Source: Rhizophagus sp. LPA8_4_AMF (Eukaryota; Glomeromycota; Glomeromycetes; Glomerales; Glomeraceae). From it: a DNA stretch of 34,600 nucleotides. The stretch is from the NCBI GenBank assembly GCA_021464525.1, contig JADRCO010000400.1:1-34600 (forward strand). Reading direction: 5' to 3'. Position numbers and translations under genes: made by a program. Below, piece after piece: positions 20,640 through 29,844 of this stretch; within the stretch, counting starts at the first letter, position 1, and the number at the start of each line of letters is the position of its first letter. Below the pieces are notes generated by a model, which did not search any database, was not told the origin of the DNA, and saw only the letters and a program-made list of their open reading frames with translations.

Positions 20640-21000
20640 TGTTAGAAAATTTTTTTAACAGGGGAGATTCTTTTTTTTTTTTGATAAAGAATTCCATTAA
20701 TGAATTTTTTTTAATAGGAGGAAGCTTTTATTGATAAAGAATTTCTTTTGATTTTTTTTAATAGGGAAAATGTGTTTTTTGATGGAAGATTTTCGTTAGA
20801 AATTTTTCAATTTTTTTTTTGATGAGTATTAGAGAATTTTTCTTTAATAGAGGAGTTTTTTTTGATAATTTTGTTTGGTCAAAAAGTTTTTTTATAGGTG
20901 AGTCTTTTTTTGATAGAGAATTTCGTTTAGAAGTCTTTCAATAGAAATTTTATTGAAAATGATGTTTTTTAATAGTATTGCTTGAAATTTTTTTATTATA
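20640..21000. repeat. Degenerate T-rich tandem repeat, about 50-bp period
   Basis: Six or seven imperfect units of the form T-run, AATAGG, AG-rich spacer, T-run, GATAAAGAATTTC, TTAG (clear at 20656, 20708, 20752, 20848, 20890). Strong strand asymmetry: almost no C on the plus strand. No coding frame. Confidence 0.6.
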
Positions 21001-22002
21001 AAAAGTTTATTGGAAAATTTATTGGAGAATTTTTTACAAATTTTACAATTTTAATAAATGGAAATTAATTATAATTATTAAAGTTTTCAATTGTTATAAT
21101 TGATATGTACCGTACCGCACTGCTTATAGTATCCCGGGTAAATCATAATCGTACTGACTTAAAATTACAAATGTTAATATGCATGGTTAAATAAGTCATG
21201 CACGTGAACTCTTCAACGTGATTGGCTGCGCCAAGAAATATATAATTATATAGGTGATTTATTACTTTATTTATATCATAAACCGATTCACTATAAAAGA
21301 TTTTAAATATATATTTTATCACAATCGGATTTATATATTTTTTTCTCAATCACACGTTTTGCTTTACATGAAGGGTTGGCATCTGCCTCAAGAATTTATC
21401 TATAGAGATAAATTTTCATATACTGTATTTCGGAAAAAGAAAAGATAAAGGCACGATTTGTTTTGCTTGTAATATGAACAAAGATAATATTCCACATTGG
21501 TTGGTAGAACTTGCATAATTTTGTGTAAATGTGACCAAGGTTTACTTTCATGAAAGACGCAGAGTTAGACAGATTATTTCTTTTTACAAAAATTATAATA
21601 TTCATTTATATAATAAATAATTATAGATGCAAAAACAATAAATTTCTCGGATAATTTGTTCAAAATATCCTTAGTATATATATTTTATTACAGGAAACCA
21701 TCATATCCATCATATGTGAAAATTGAAATTAAAATGAAATTACAATAATCATTAAACATAGAAGACAATATCATAAATAAAAAAAAATTGGTAATATCTA
21801 GTAGTGGATCAGTATAATGGATGGAATAGGAAATCAGAGGAAGATACATACAATGCATAAATACAAGATATTTGAAAAAGAAACAATTTTATAGGTAATA
21901 ATAAATAAAGTATTCCCAGTATCATATTATAAGTAAAAATATTCTGATTAATAAATTTCTTACTTGCCAAATTTATTCGTTGGTTATAATTATTTGTTAA
22001 TG
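21001..22002. other. Noncoding stretch
   Basis: Short frames at 21143-21605 overlap on both strands and show no family resemblance. Nothing else is supported. Confidence 0.4.
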
Positions 22003-22179
22003 TTAATAAAAAGAAAATCCATTGAAAAATTGAGTAATTAATAAATCACTCGTATTTTGTCGTGGAAGGTTCGTGATAAGCCTCAATGTGTTTCCATTAT
22101 TAATGGGAATGTTAGGTCGAATATATCTTTTTATAATTCTTTGTCTTCTTAGTTGTTTTTGTCTTTTTTGAGAAGGCAT
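22003..22179 (-). CDS. Small basic hypothetical protein
   Basis: ATG at 22179 gives 58 residues beginning MPSQKRQKQLRRQRIIKRY, very rich in Lys/Arg in the first 20, then Asn-rich, ending FFNGFSFY. A longer in-frame start at 22347 would add a hydrophobic stretch (residues 28-55 of 114) of unclear meaning. The amino-terminal basic run could serve in nucleic-acid or ribosome binding, but no family is recognised and no relative is present in the window. May be a chance frame. Confidence 0.2.
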   Translation of the reverse strand: MPSQKRQKQLRRQRIIKRYIRPNIPINNGNTLRLITNLPRQNTSDLLITQFFNGFSFY

Positions 22180-22417
22180 TTTCGTTTGTATAACGTATAT
22201 TAAAGATGAGATAAAAATAATATGCGTATATTTAAGGAGGAAAAAAAATAGTACTGAAAAAACGACGTATTTATAACATCCAAATATTTTACACTGCACA
22301 AAACTACGTATAGATAATGATAGATAATCGTTGCAATAAACATTCATTTATACATATTAGTGTATATAAAGTTATTTTTATATATTACTTAGAGTGTAAC
22401 TGTTCACGTATATTTTA

Positions 22418-23270
22418 AAACAGAAACCGTGAATGGACGCGTTAAAATCGGGGCATTGCTTAATTGTTTTTGCGCCTAAAAAAAATAATCTAACTCCGTT
22501 GATATTTTAGTATTTTGAAAAGAAAATGTGAATGGGCACGTTAAAATAGGGGCATTGCTTAATTGTTTTTGCGCCTAAAAGAAATAATCTAACTCCGTTG
22601 ATGTTTTAGTATTTGAAAAAGAAAATGTGAATGGGCACGTTAAAATCGGGGCATTGCTTAATTGTTTTTGCGCCTAAAAGAAATAATCTAACTCCGTTGA
22701 TGTTTTAGTATTTGAAAAAGAAAATGTGAATGGGCACGTTAAAATCGGGGCATTGCTTAATTGTTTTTGCGCCTAAAAGAAATAATCTAACTCCGTTGAT
22801 GTTTTAGTATTTGAAAAAGAAAATGTGAATGGGCACGTTAAAATCGGGGCATTGCTTAATTGTTTTTGCGCCTAAAAGAAATAATCTAACTCCGTTGATG
22901 TTTTAGTATTTGAAAAAGAAAATGTGAATGGGCACGTTAAAATCGGGGCATTGCTTAATTGTTTTTGCGCCTAAAAGAAATAATCTAACTCCGTTGATGT
23001 TTTAGTATTGAAAAGAAAATACGAATAGGCACGTTAAAATCGGGGCATTGCTTAATTGTTTTTGCGCGTAAAAAATAATCTAACTCCGTTGATGGTTTAG
23101 TATTTGAAAAAGAAAATGTGAATGGACGCGTTAAAATCGGGGCATTGCTTAATTGTTTTTACGCCTAAAAAAATAATCTAACTCCGTTGATATTTTAGTA
23201 TTTTGAAAAGAAAATGTGAATGGACGCGTTAAATCGGGGCATTGCTTAATTTATTTTGTGCCCGTGATTT
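22418..23270. repeat. Minisatellite, nine units of 97-99 bp
   Basis: The word GGGCATTGCTTAATTG begins at 22451, 22550, 22649, 22748, 22847, 22946, 23043, 23140 and 23237, giving spacings of 99 x5 then 97 x3. Units 3-6 are nearly identical; outer units carry variants such as GGACGCGTTA instead of GGGCACGTTA. A tenth, much decayed unit is at 23325-23390. There are no unique spacers between units. The unit has no open frame in common, since 99 is divisible by three but 97 is not. Confidence 0.95.
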
Positions 23271-23390
23271 TTTTATTAGTATATAAACGATTATTAAAAT
23301 TTTTTGATTATGTTGTCGTTTAATATTTGAAATAGAAAACGTGAGTGGCGTTAAACTTGGGATTGTTTAATTGTTTTTGCACCTATTATA

Positions 23391-23843
23391 TATCAACTAT
23401 TAAAAGTTTTTGTAGGGACCTATAGACTATAGTATAATTTTGAATTTCACAAACATTAAATAACATTTATTAGTACAAATATCAATTTTAATATATTATT
23501 TTCAGCTGTGTAAAAAAATCTACAAAAATTATACTAAATATTTTTACTGAGGTTATCATAGTGAAATTTTGAGAGATTTTAACCCCAAACACATGTGATC
23601 AAAACGGTGCTGATTTCGGACAGCAGCGAAATTGCTTATCTAATATAATTGTGCTGCGCATCTGCGCCAAAAAGATAAATTTTAATGTTGCCATTTAAAA
23701 TATACATATAAAAAATCTTATCTCCGAAATAACGGAATGTGCAATATATTAAAAAATTTTTTTTATTATGAAAGCATTTTTTATACAGTATCTATATTCG
23801 GTTAGACGCTTTGGTGTAAAAAAAAAAAAATAATAATAATAAT
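23391..23843. other. Noncoding stretch
   Basis: AT-rich, with poly-A followed by (AAT)n at 23821-23843. Nothing coding. Confidence 0.4.
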
Positions 23844-24100
23844 AGGCCGGGCAAAATTAATTTTTAGATTCTCGTGACATAAAATTTTAAAATTGACACG
23901 GTCACCCGGTTTTTTTTTTTACATATGTAAAATTTTTTTGTATGTAAATTTTGTGTTACAATGTATTTTGTGATACATAAAATTTGCTTCACTATATAAA
24001 GTCACGTGATAAAAATTTTACTATTAAAAAAAAATAGTGAATTTTCATAAAACTGAGGCGGCCGGGTCACGAGAATCTAAAAATTAATTTTGCCCGGCCT
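23844..24100. mobile_element. MITE with 35-bp perfect inverted ends
   Basis: AGGCCGGGCAAAATTAATTT and onward to GTGAC (23844-23878) is repeated exactly in reverse complement at 24066-24100. The 257-bp element has no ORF; a TATATAAAG word is near 23993. I cannot see a clear target duplication: the left flank is an (AAT)n tract that may have changed after insertion. Exact identity of the arms suggests a recent insertion or ongoing gene conversion. Confidence 0.8.
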
Positions 24101-24419
24101 TACATTTTAGTTTAATTCATTGAGTAATCTACAAAGTTAGTTATATTGTACCACATACAATTCTATCGTAATAGGTTAAGTTTATCATTTTAATTACTGT
24201 GAATTCTATTTGAAGAAATTACCATTTTAATGTTTAATAAGTTTAAAATCACGTAGTATGGTACGAATAGAAGTGTTTAATTAACAAAAATTAGTATTAT
24301 CGTCAACTATCAACAGCACGTTGTTTTGTACCGAGGTCAACGAATTTAAAGAACTATAGTAACACACGAATTATATCCTGGAAATAAGCTGTGAACAAAA
24401 ATATCAAATTCTTTAAATT
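24101..24419. other. Noncoding stretch
   Basis: No gene, repeat or structure supported. Confidence 0.35.
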
Positions 24420-24893
24420 GATTGCTGCGTAACAAAGAAAGTCTCCAATATCTAAATTTGGTGTTCTAATATGTAGAATGCCATTCTGTTAATAATTATT
24501 ACCGCCATGGTATCACATTTAAATCAAATTTCGGGTTTTTAACGAGAATGATTGACAAAAATTTTAACAAATTTGTAACGTTCGGCTGGTTAAAATAATG
24601 TAATACAACGATTATGATAATTGATGCAGGGGTATATTGCACAGGTGTATTTATTGTTTCATAAAGTCCTAAAATAGACTAGATAATTTTATCGAGTTAT
24701 CCCCGAGTCACAGAGTCAGGGTCGATCGAGTACTCCTCCGATTTATTAATATAAAGGATAGCTCATGAACAAAACTTTTATTTTCTTTTTACAAAAAAAT
24801 TGTTTTCGTATTTATTTTTTATTTGTTTTAACGAAAAAAATTAAGATTCTTAATTGTGTGTTACAACCATTAATAATTACCTAATTTATTAAT
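24420..24893 (+). promoter_or_regulatory. Conserved region upstream of F-box-like gene, copy III
   Basis: Carries both the distal block (GATGCAGGGGTATATTGCAC at 24622-24641) and the proximal block with the leader ACAACCATTAATAATTACC, as at copy I. The start codon context (TTATTAATATGCAAC) differs by one base from copy I. Confidence 0.5.
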
Positions 24894-25382
24894 ATGCAAC
24901 AATATTTTCAAAATTTTGAGTATGAAATTAAGATAAATAGAGATAAAATACGTCGATTCCCCACTTAATTTGGCGTTGGATTACGCTAAAACAGAATGGT
25001 TGCTAGTGCGTTATGGATATTCTCATACATTATTCCACGCTCTCAATATTTACAAACCTCACTTGACATGTCGAAACTGATGTGTCCTTTTTTTGGACCA
25101 AAATCTTGTCATTGATCAAATCCGCCCGCCCTAACTCATAACGTGAATCAAGTTGATTTCGATAGAATTCGAGCCTTTCAAAAGAAATTACAATCTCCAT
25201 GGGCCAGTAATTTACCTTTACCAATTTTTACTAAATTAATTACTGAAGGATCATATAGTATTTTAAATGATCAAGAACTTCCAACTAACGGAAACGACAT
25301 GGAATTATTTCACTTCTTACCCACAGGCCCTCTCGTTATTAATTTTGCTCCTCAACAATTACTTCAAAATCAAATGAAATAA
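24894..25382 (+). pseudogene. F-box-like protein pseudogene, rearranged (copy IIIa)
   Basis: The ATG at 24894 starts MQQYFQNFEYEIKIN, then the frame is lost at once and part of the F-box segment is deleted. The 17-base word TTGACATGTCGAAACTG, which belongs to the F-box part (LTCRNW), reappears out of order at 25063. From 25131 a fresh open stretch of 83 residues reads HNVNQVDFDRIRAFQKKLQS, then FTKLITEGSYSILNDQELP, MELFHFLPTGPLVINFAPQQ, ending at TAA 25380-25382. This half is far more diverged from copies I and II than the first half, so the gene looks like a mosaic of two paralogues. Confidence 0.65.
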
Positions 25383-25408
25383 AACCTATTTACGAAAGAT
25401 ACCTTAGA

Positions 25409-26780
25409 CATTGACATGTCGAAACTGGCTGTCATTTCAAAAGATGCTTACTCCAAAACAGAATTGTTGCTAGTGCGTTATGGAAAATCTCATGCATTAT
25501 TCCACGCTGTGCGATTGGGCATACTTTTATAGATATCCCAGTCTGTAAAACATTAATCACGAGAAAAGTTCCAATATCAAGATATTTTATTCAAAGGTTA
25601 CTTATGCGTTTCGGAAAATATGATCAAAAGTTGATAGAACTCAAATCAGAGTTTAATGTCGGTCACAGATAGAATTCGCGCTTTCCAACAAAAGATTAAA
25701 TCTCCCTGGGCAAGAAATTTACCTATATTCGGGTTCACTTATTTATTAGATGAAGGGTACAAACAATTAGCCAATATGAACGAAACCTTACCTTCAAATG
25801 GTAATGATATGGAGTTATTTCACTTTCTCTCAGCAGGCCCTCACGTGATAAATTACGCTCCCGGAATGTTGAGAAAAAATTTAAAAGATATAGATTTGAT
25901 CTTAAACGAACGGTTCATTCCATTTTCTCCTAGCCAAAAGCGTATCAATTAGATTTAATAGCGATCCACATATTCATCAACAACCAATTCTCGAAGAATA
26001 TCCTTCCAAAGATGGATTCGAAAATAACAGACAACTTAACGTAATTGCGAGAGGAATTCTTATTCATCCGGAACTAGTGAACTTATGAACTTACGGAACA
26101 AATTGGCTATTATGAGATTTGTAATGACGTTAATGACTTGGTCATGCAAGGAGCACTTCTCATTCTATTCCCACCAACCACCGCATCCGATTGGTCTTGC
26201 CCATCCATTGAAATGGTAATTTCACGCCTTGCGGAACTTATAAATCTAGGTTTCTCCATTGAAAGATAATATTTATTATAGATGCACTCCATATGTTTGA
26301 ACATCGATCAGATGAAATAGGAGTTATGGGACGCTTTCCTTATAATGTTATTATAGATGCATTCCATATGTTTGAACATCGATTAAATGAGGTAAGAGAC
26401 ATCTTGTGGGACACTTTCCCTGCAATTCGATCAGGTGAAAATGTTTATTCACTCGCCCTTAAATTTTTCAGAGAAGCTTTAAACCCGGAAGAAACTTAAA
26501 GAAAGATGACCTACTATATTTCCATAAATCCAAATTTGATTATCATGAACACAAGGCGTTAAACATTTTTATAGAAGAAAAAATGGGCGACATTACGTTA
26601 AGAAAATCTTTAATATTGTCACCGAGCTCACAGTTTGGAGGGAATATCGACTTGTACCCGAGATTCCATCACCTCGGTTTTCGAAAATGTACCATATAAA
26701 CCAAATATTTGGATTTATTACAAAAAGCGTCTAGTTTGGAAACAATCAAACCATTCTTCTTCCATCCATTTTTGGAATGA
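25409..26780 (+). pseudogene. F-box-like protein pseudogene, 5' truncated (copy IIIb)
   Basis: Begins inside the F-box region exactly at the word TTGACATGTCGAAACTG (25411), so the first 30 codons are missing. Single-base losses (for example in Leu-Gly-Pro-Thr near 25520) and the same 8-bp deletion as copy I (25667) break the frame. The best preserved piece is 25656-25952 (RAFQQKIKSPWARNLP, MELFHFLSAGPHVINYAPG). An in-frame 75-bp tandem duplication lies at 26273-26347 and 26348-26422 (HMFEHR repeated); copy II has one unit. The end is readable in a shifted frame as YLDLLQKASSLETIKPFFF, stop at 26778-26780. It shares GATCCACATATTCATCAACA (25964-25983) with copy II but the 8-bp loss with copy I. 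Confidence 0.75.
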
Positions 26781-26870
26781 AGCGAGAGGGAAATCTACTC
26801 CTAAGAAAAGAAAGAAGTTAACAGATGGATTGGTCGTACCATGAGTGAATAAACTTGAACAAATTGATGA

Positions 26871-27420
26871 AGAAACCTTGAAGAATTACCTATTGATTTC
26901 AGAATACTTCATGAGTTTCTGCAAAAGGTTGGAAAGCGAAACTGCTTACTTACCAAGTCAGAGAAGAATAACGATATGGAGTTACTTCACTTTCTCTCCG
27001 CAGGGTCTCACGTGATAAATTATGTTCCCGGCATGTTGAAAAAGAATTTAAAAGACATAGAAGATTTGATTTTAAATAAACGGTTCGTTCCATTTCCTCT
27101 TAGACCAAAGCGTATCAATTAGATTTAAATAGCGAAGCAGCAACCAATTCCCGAAGAATATCCTTCCAAAGACGGATTCTAAAATAATAGACAACTTAAC
27201 ATAATTGCGAGAGGAATCCTTCAGTTATTCATCCAAACCTAGTGAACTTATAGAAACAGATTGGTTATTATGAGATTTATAATGACGTTTATGATTTGGT
27301 CATGCAAGGAGACTTCTCATCTTATTCTCACTAACTCCCGCACCCGAACCTGGTAAACTTATAGAAACAAATAATGTCGTTAATGATTCGGCCATGCAAG
27401 AAGCACTTCTCATCAAATAA
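26871..27420 (+). pseudogene. F-box-like protein fragment (copy IIIc)
   Basis: Third consecutive piece. 26871-27122 is an open stretch of 83 residues: ELPIDFRILHEFLQKVGK, then NNDMELLHFLSAGSHVINY and LKDIEDLILNKRFVPFPLR. The N-terminal part replaces the usual middle segment by something else; the rest is family-typical. A missing A then leads to TAG. Homology continues out of frame to about 27420 and includes a partial second copy of the block around CCTGGTAAACTTATAGAAAC (27349-27368, compare 27236-27255). It carries the GCGAAGCAGCAACC variant of copy I, unlike its neighbour. Confidence 0.65.
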
Positions 27421-27704
27421 GAACGTTAGTAACGTTCTTAACCAAATTATTAAAGAAAAAAAGCCCCAAATTTATCATCAAATGCTTGTATTGTAAGTCG
27501 TAAAAAAAAAAGAGATCGATCGAAAATCTGAGAAGTCGTGATGGAGTATTGAGAAGCATGCAATGACGTCATTGTTAATTTTTTAAAATAAAATTACATC
27601 CATTTCGAATGTTACACCCATTCCAAACGTTACGCTCATTACACCAATTACAATAAGTCGAAAATTACAGAAATTACAACCTTTCAACCTGTTACAATTA
27701 TTAC
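27421..27704. other. Noncoding spacer
   Basis: No coding sequence. A loose TTACA-rich stretch at 27590-27710 contains several imperfect repeats of 'cattacaacaatta'-like words. Confidence 0.35.
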
Positions 27705-27964
27705 GGCGACCAACACTAAAAAGCAACTATTTTGGTTATAATCAACCATTTTTTGAAATCTTTCTTCCTTCTGATGCAATATTTTCTTCCAATCGCTTTT
27801 AGAGTGATTTTGCGAAAATATTTCTTGATAAAGTAACTTAGGATAGAAAACTAATTCTCTTGTCGATTAATTCTAGAAAAGGTTGCTAAGCGGAGCTAAC
27901 TGAATAATTATTGAAATCAAGATAAGGGCCAAAAAATAGAAATATCTTTTGAACTGTGATCTAA
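27705..27964 (+). repeat. F-tail relic and flank, upstream of HMG box (copy III)
   Basis: AAAAGCAACTATTTTGGTTA (27718-27737) is the decayed 3' end of the F-box-like gene, as in copies A and I. The rest (AATCGCTTTTAGAGTGATTT, ATATTTCTTGATAAAG) aligns with 1060-1230 on the minus strand. It ends at CTAAATCGATAG, which has the shape of a short branch-site and acceptor. Confidence 0.5.
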
Positions 27965-28207
27965 ATCGATAGAGTGCGTCTCTCCGCTTATCGAAAACGC
28001 AAAGCTGATAAAAATTATATTCCACGCCCTAAAAATTGTTTCATGGCATATCGGGAACATATAAAAGAAAAATTCTTATCAGAAAATCCTGGTATGAACA
28101 ATAAGGTTGTATCGTTCTTGCAACAAAATATGTGGAATAGATTATCTTCAATTAAAAAGCAGGAAATTACGCGTACTTTGATCTTGAAATCACCAAATTA
28201 CCTTTAA
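27965..28207 (+). pseudogene. HMG-box domain fragment (MATA_HMG-like)
   Basis: Open stretch without its own ATG before the domain, so probably an internal exon or its relic. Residues read RLSAYRKRKADKN, then PRPKNCFMAYREHIKEKFL, SENPGMNNKVVSFLQQNMWN and RLSSIKKQE: helix 1 and helix 2 of an HMG box of the fungal mating-type class, with the PRPxNxF..YR core and conserved Trp. After KKQE the usual long third helix is replaced by ITRTLILKSPNYL and a stop; ILKSPNY fits the end of helix 3, implying loss of about eight to ten codons at the ACGCGT word. A possible acceptor AG is at 27971-27972. Known relatives bind DNA in the minor groove. The other cassettes lack this segment. Identity is confident; function is doubtful. 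Confidence 0.7.
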
Positions 28208-28560
28208 TTGGCAATATGTTCTCGTTACTACGTTTCTACCAACAAATCAAATCTTATCGGTAGGTTAAACGCACGCGCCAAAATGCGAAAAAAATAATAG
28301 TATGCAGCTTTTCGTGCTACAAAAGAATAGATGTATTTACAAGATTTTTTTCTTATAAAAACCTCTGAAATACTCCTCCCTCGAAAAAAAATATAAAACC
28401 TCTGAAATCCTCCTTTCTCGAAAAAAAAAAAAAAATATAAAAACCTCTGAAATCCTCCTTTCTCGAAAATATATATATATATATAAACCTCTGAAATTCT
28501 CCTCTCTTGAAAAAAAAAATTCATCATTTTCCATCAATTCAATAACTTATAAGAAAAACT
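28208..28560 (+). promoter_or_regulatory. Promoter-like block with four TATA units, Q/N gene copy III
   Basis: GCGCCAAA (28275-28282) and the GCTTTTCGTGCTAC box (28307-28320) are followed by four tandem units starting with TATAAAA or TATAAAC at 28354, 28392, 28436 and 28482 and continuing ACCTCTGAAATNCTCCT, then TCGAAAAA. Unit lengths are 38-46 bp. Unit 3 ends in an (AT)n run. The shared leader ATTTTCCATCAATTCAATAA precedes the ATG. The CCAAT box of the other copies is lost here. Confidence 0.55.
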
Positions 28561-29235
28561 ATGGTCACTCATAATTCTTCAAATAATTTTGATGACAATG
28601 TTTACGAATCCAATTCGCAAACAACCGTTGCCCAGACGTACGATATGTATTGCAATAATAACATGATTTCTGACCAGCAACTCATGTCAAACACTATCTC
28701 TCTCGATCAACAACCCAATGTCTCTTCACCTAATCAATATCAGCAAACCATACAACAGCAGTATGATGTTAACTATACTAGCTATCAACAATATAATAAT
28801 CAACAATCTGCCATTTCTATCTCTCCACCCAATGTTGCTTCACCTAATCATAATCAGCAATATCAGCAACCCAATATTGCTTCACCTAATCATAATCAGC
28901 AATATCAGCAACCCAATGTTGCTTCACCTAATCATAATCAGCAATATCAGCAACCCAATGTTTCTTCACCTAATCATCAGCAATATGATGCTAACCACCA
29001 CAATTATCAACGATCCAGTGGTAATAATAATCACGATTCAAACAATACTAATCACAATAATAATCAGCCATCTTCGTCTAATAATGATTCATCTCCGCAA
29101 TTCCCTTCACCTCAATCTAGTATATTTCTTAACATTACCATTAATTCTCCTCAGACAAATTTTATCATTATACCTAATTCAGATATTCGGCAAATTCTTG
29201 CTTTTTTGAATAATCCTTCAGGATTTCAACGATAA
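28561..29235 (+). CDS. Q/N/P-rich low-complexity protein, intact (copy III)
   Basis: 224 codons, ATG in the shared leader, stop TAA. N-terminus MVTHNSSNNFDDNVYESN; middle rich in Gln, Asn, Ser, Pro, Tyr; C-terminus with FLNITINSPQTNFIIIPNSD and LAFLNNPSGFQR as in copy II. At 28828-28953 a 42-bp unit is repeated three times, with a partial fourth, encoding PNVASPNHNQQYQQ; the near identity of the units shows recent expansion. No folded domain other than perhaps the tail. It is the only copy with an HMG-box segment upstream (354 bp between the end of that frame and this ATG); whether they were once one transcript cannot be told from sequence alone. Confidence 0.65.
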   Translation: MVTHNSSNNFDDNVYESNSQTTVAQTYDMYCNNNMISDQQLMSNTISLDQQPNVSSPNQYQQTIQQQYDVNYTSYQQYNNQQSAISISPPNVASPNHNQQYQQPNIASPNHNQQYQQPNVASPNHNQQYQQPNVSSPNHQQYDANHHNYQRSSGNNNHDSNNTNHNNNQPSSSNNDSSPQFPSPQSSIFLNITINSPQTNFIIIPNSDIRQILAFLNNPSGFQR

Positions 29236-29480
29236 ATTTTGATTTATTAGTAGTAACTAAGTAACTTTTAAATTTCATTCAATGCTTTAACCATTTAATA
29301 TTCTATTTCATTTATTTTTCGTTTATTTTCTTTATTTTTTTTATATTCTAGCATAATATATATATATATATATATAGTAGTTGCTACAATATCGTAGAAA
29401 ATAAATTGTATAACCATTTTATCTTATTTCTGAAATTATTTAAATAAAATATTTTTTTTAAAACTGTAAAAGAACTATAC
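29236..29480 (+). other. Conserved 3' flank of Q/N gene copy III
   Basis: Matches the post-stop sequence of copies I and II, interrupted by an (AT)n microsatellite at about 29355-29377. AATAAA-like words at 29400 and 29444 could serve as polyadenylation signals. Confidence 0.45.
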
Positions 29481-29844
29481 ACTTATTAGTTATCAATATG
29501 ATTTGTGAAATTTGCTGAGCGTATTTTTATTTTTGAATAAATGTGTATCTCGCTTAAATCTTGCATTCTATAACAAAAATTGTAAAAAAGAAATTCTTAA
29601 TATACGAACTTTTTTAAAAGTGTACAGTGTGTGTATTTTTGCCTGCTCTACAAGTTTACTTAAAGCATCAAAGATTGGTTTTGAATGTTATTTTTTACTT
29701 ATTTAACAACTTTTTCTTCAGATTTTTTTCGTTAAATCACATGATGTAATAATTCTGGCCAGAATTAAATGATCGGCATAAAATATCCTTTTTTGGAAAG
29801 GCCACCCTTTACTTTTAATTAAAAAATTTTTTTTTTTTTCATGA

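Noticed and set aside
22418..23270. Possible CRISPR-like array
   Set aside because: Units of 97-99 bp abut each other with no unique spacers, and the setting is eukaryotic; it is a minisatellite.
26635..26844. ORF of 69 codons (IWIYYKKRLVWK)
   Set aside because: A shifted frame of the F gene's C-terminus; the family frame there reads YLDLLQKASSLETIK and ends at 26780.
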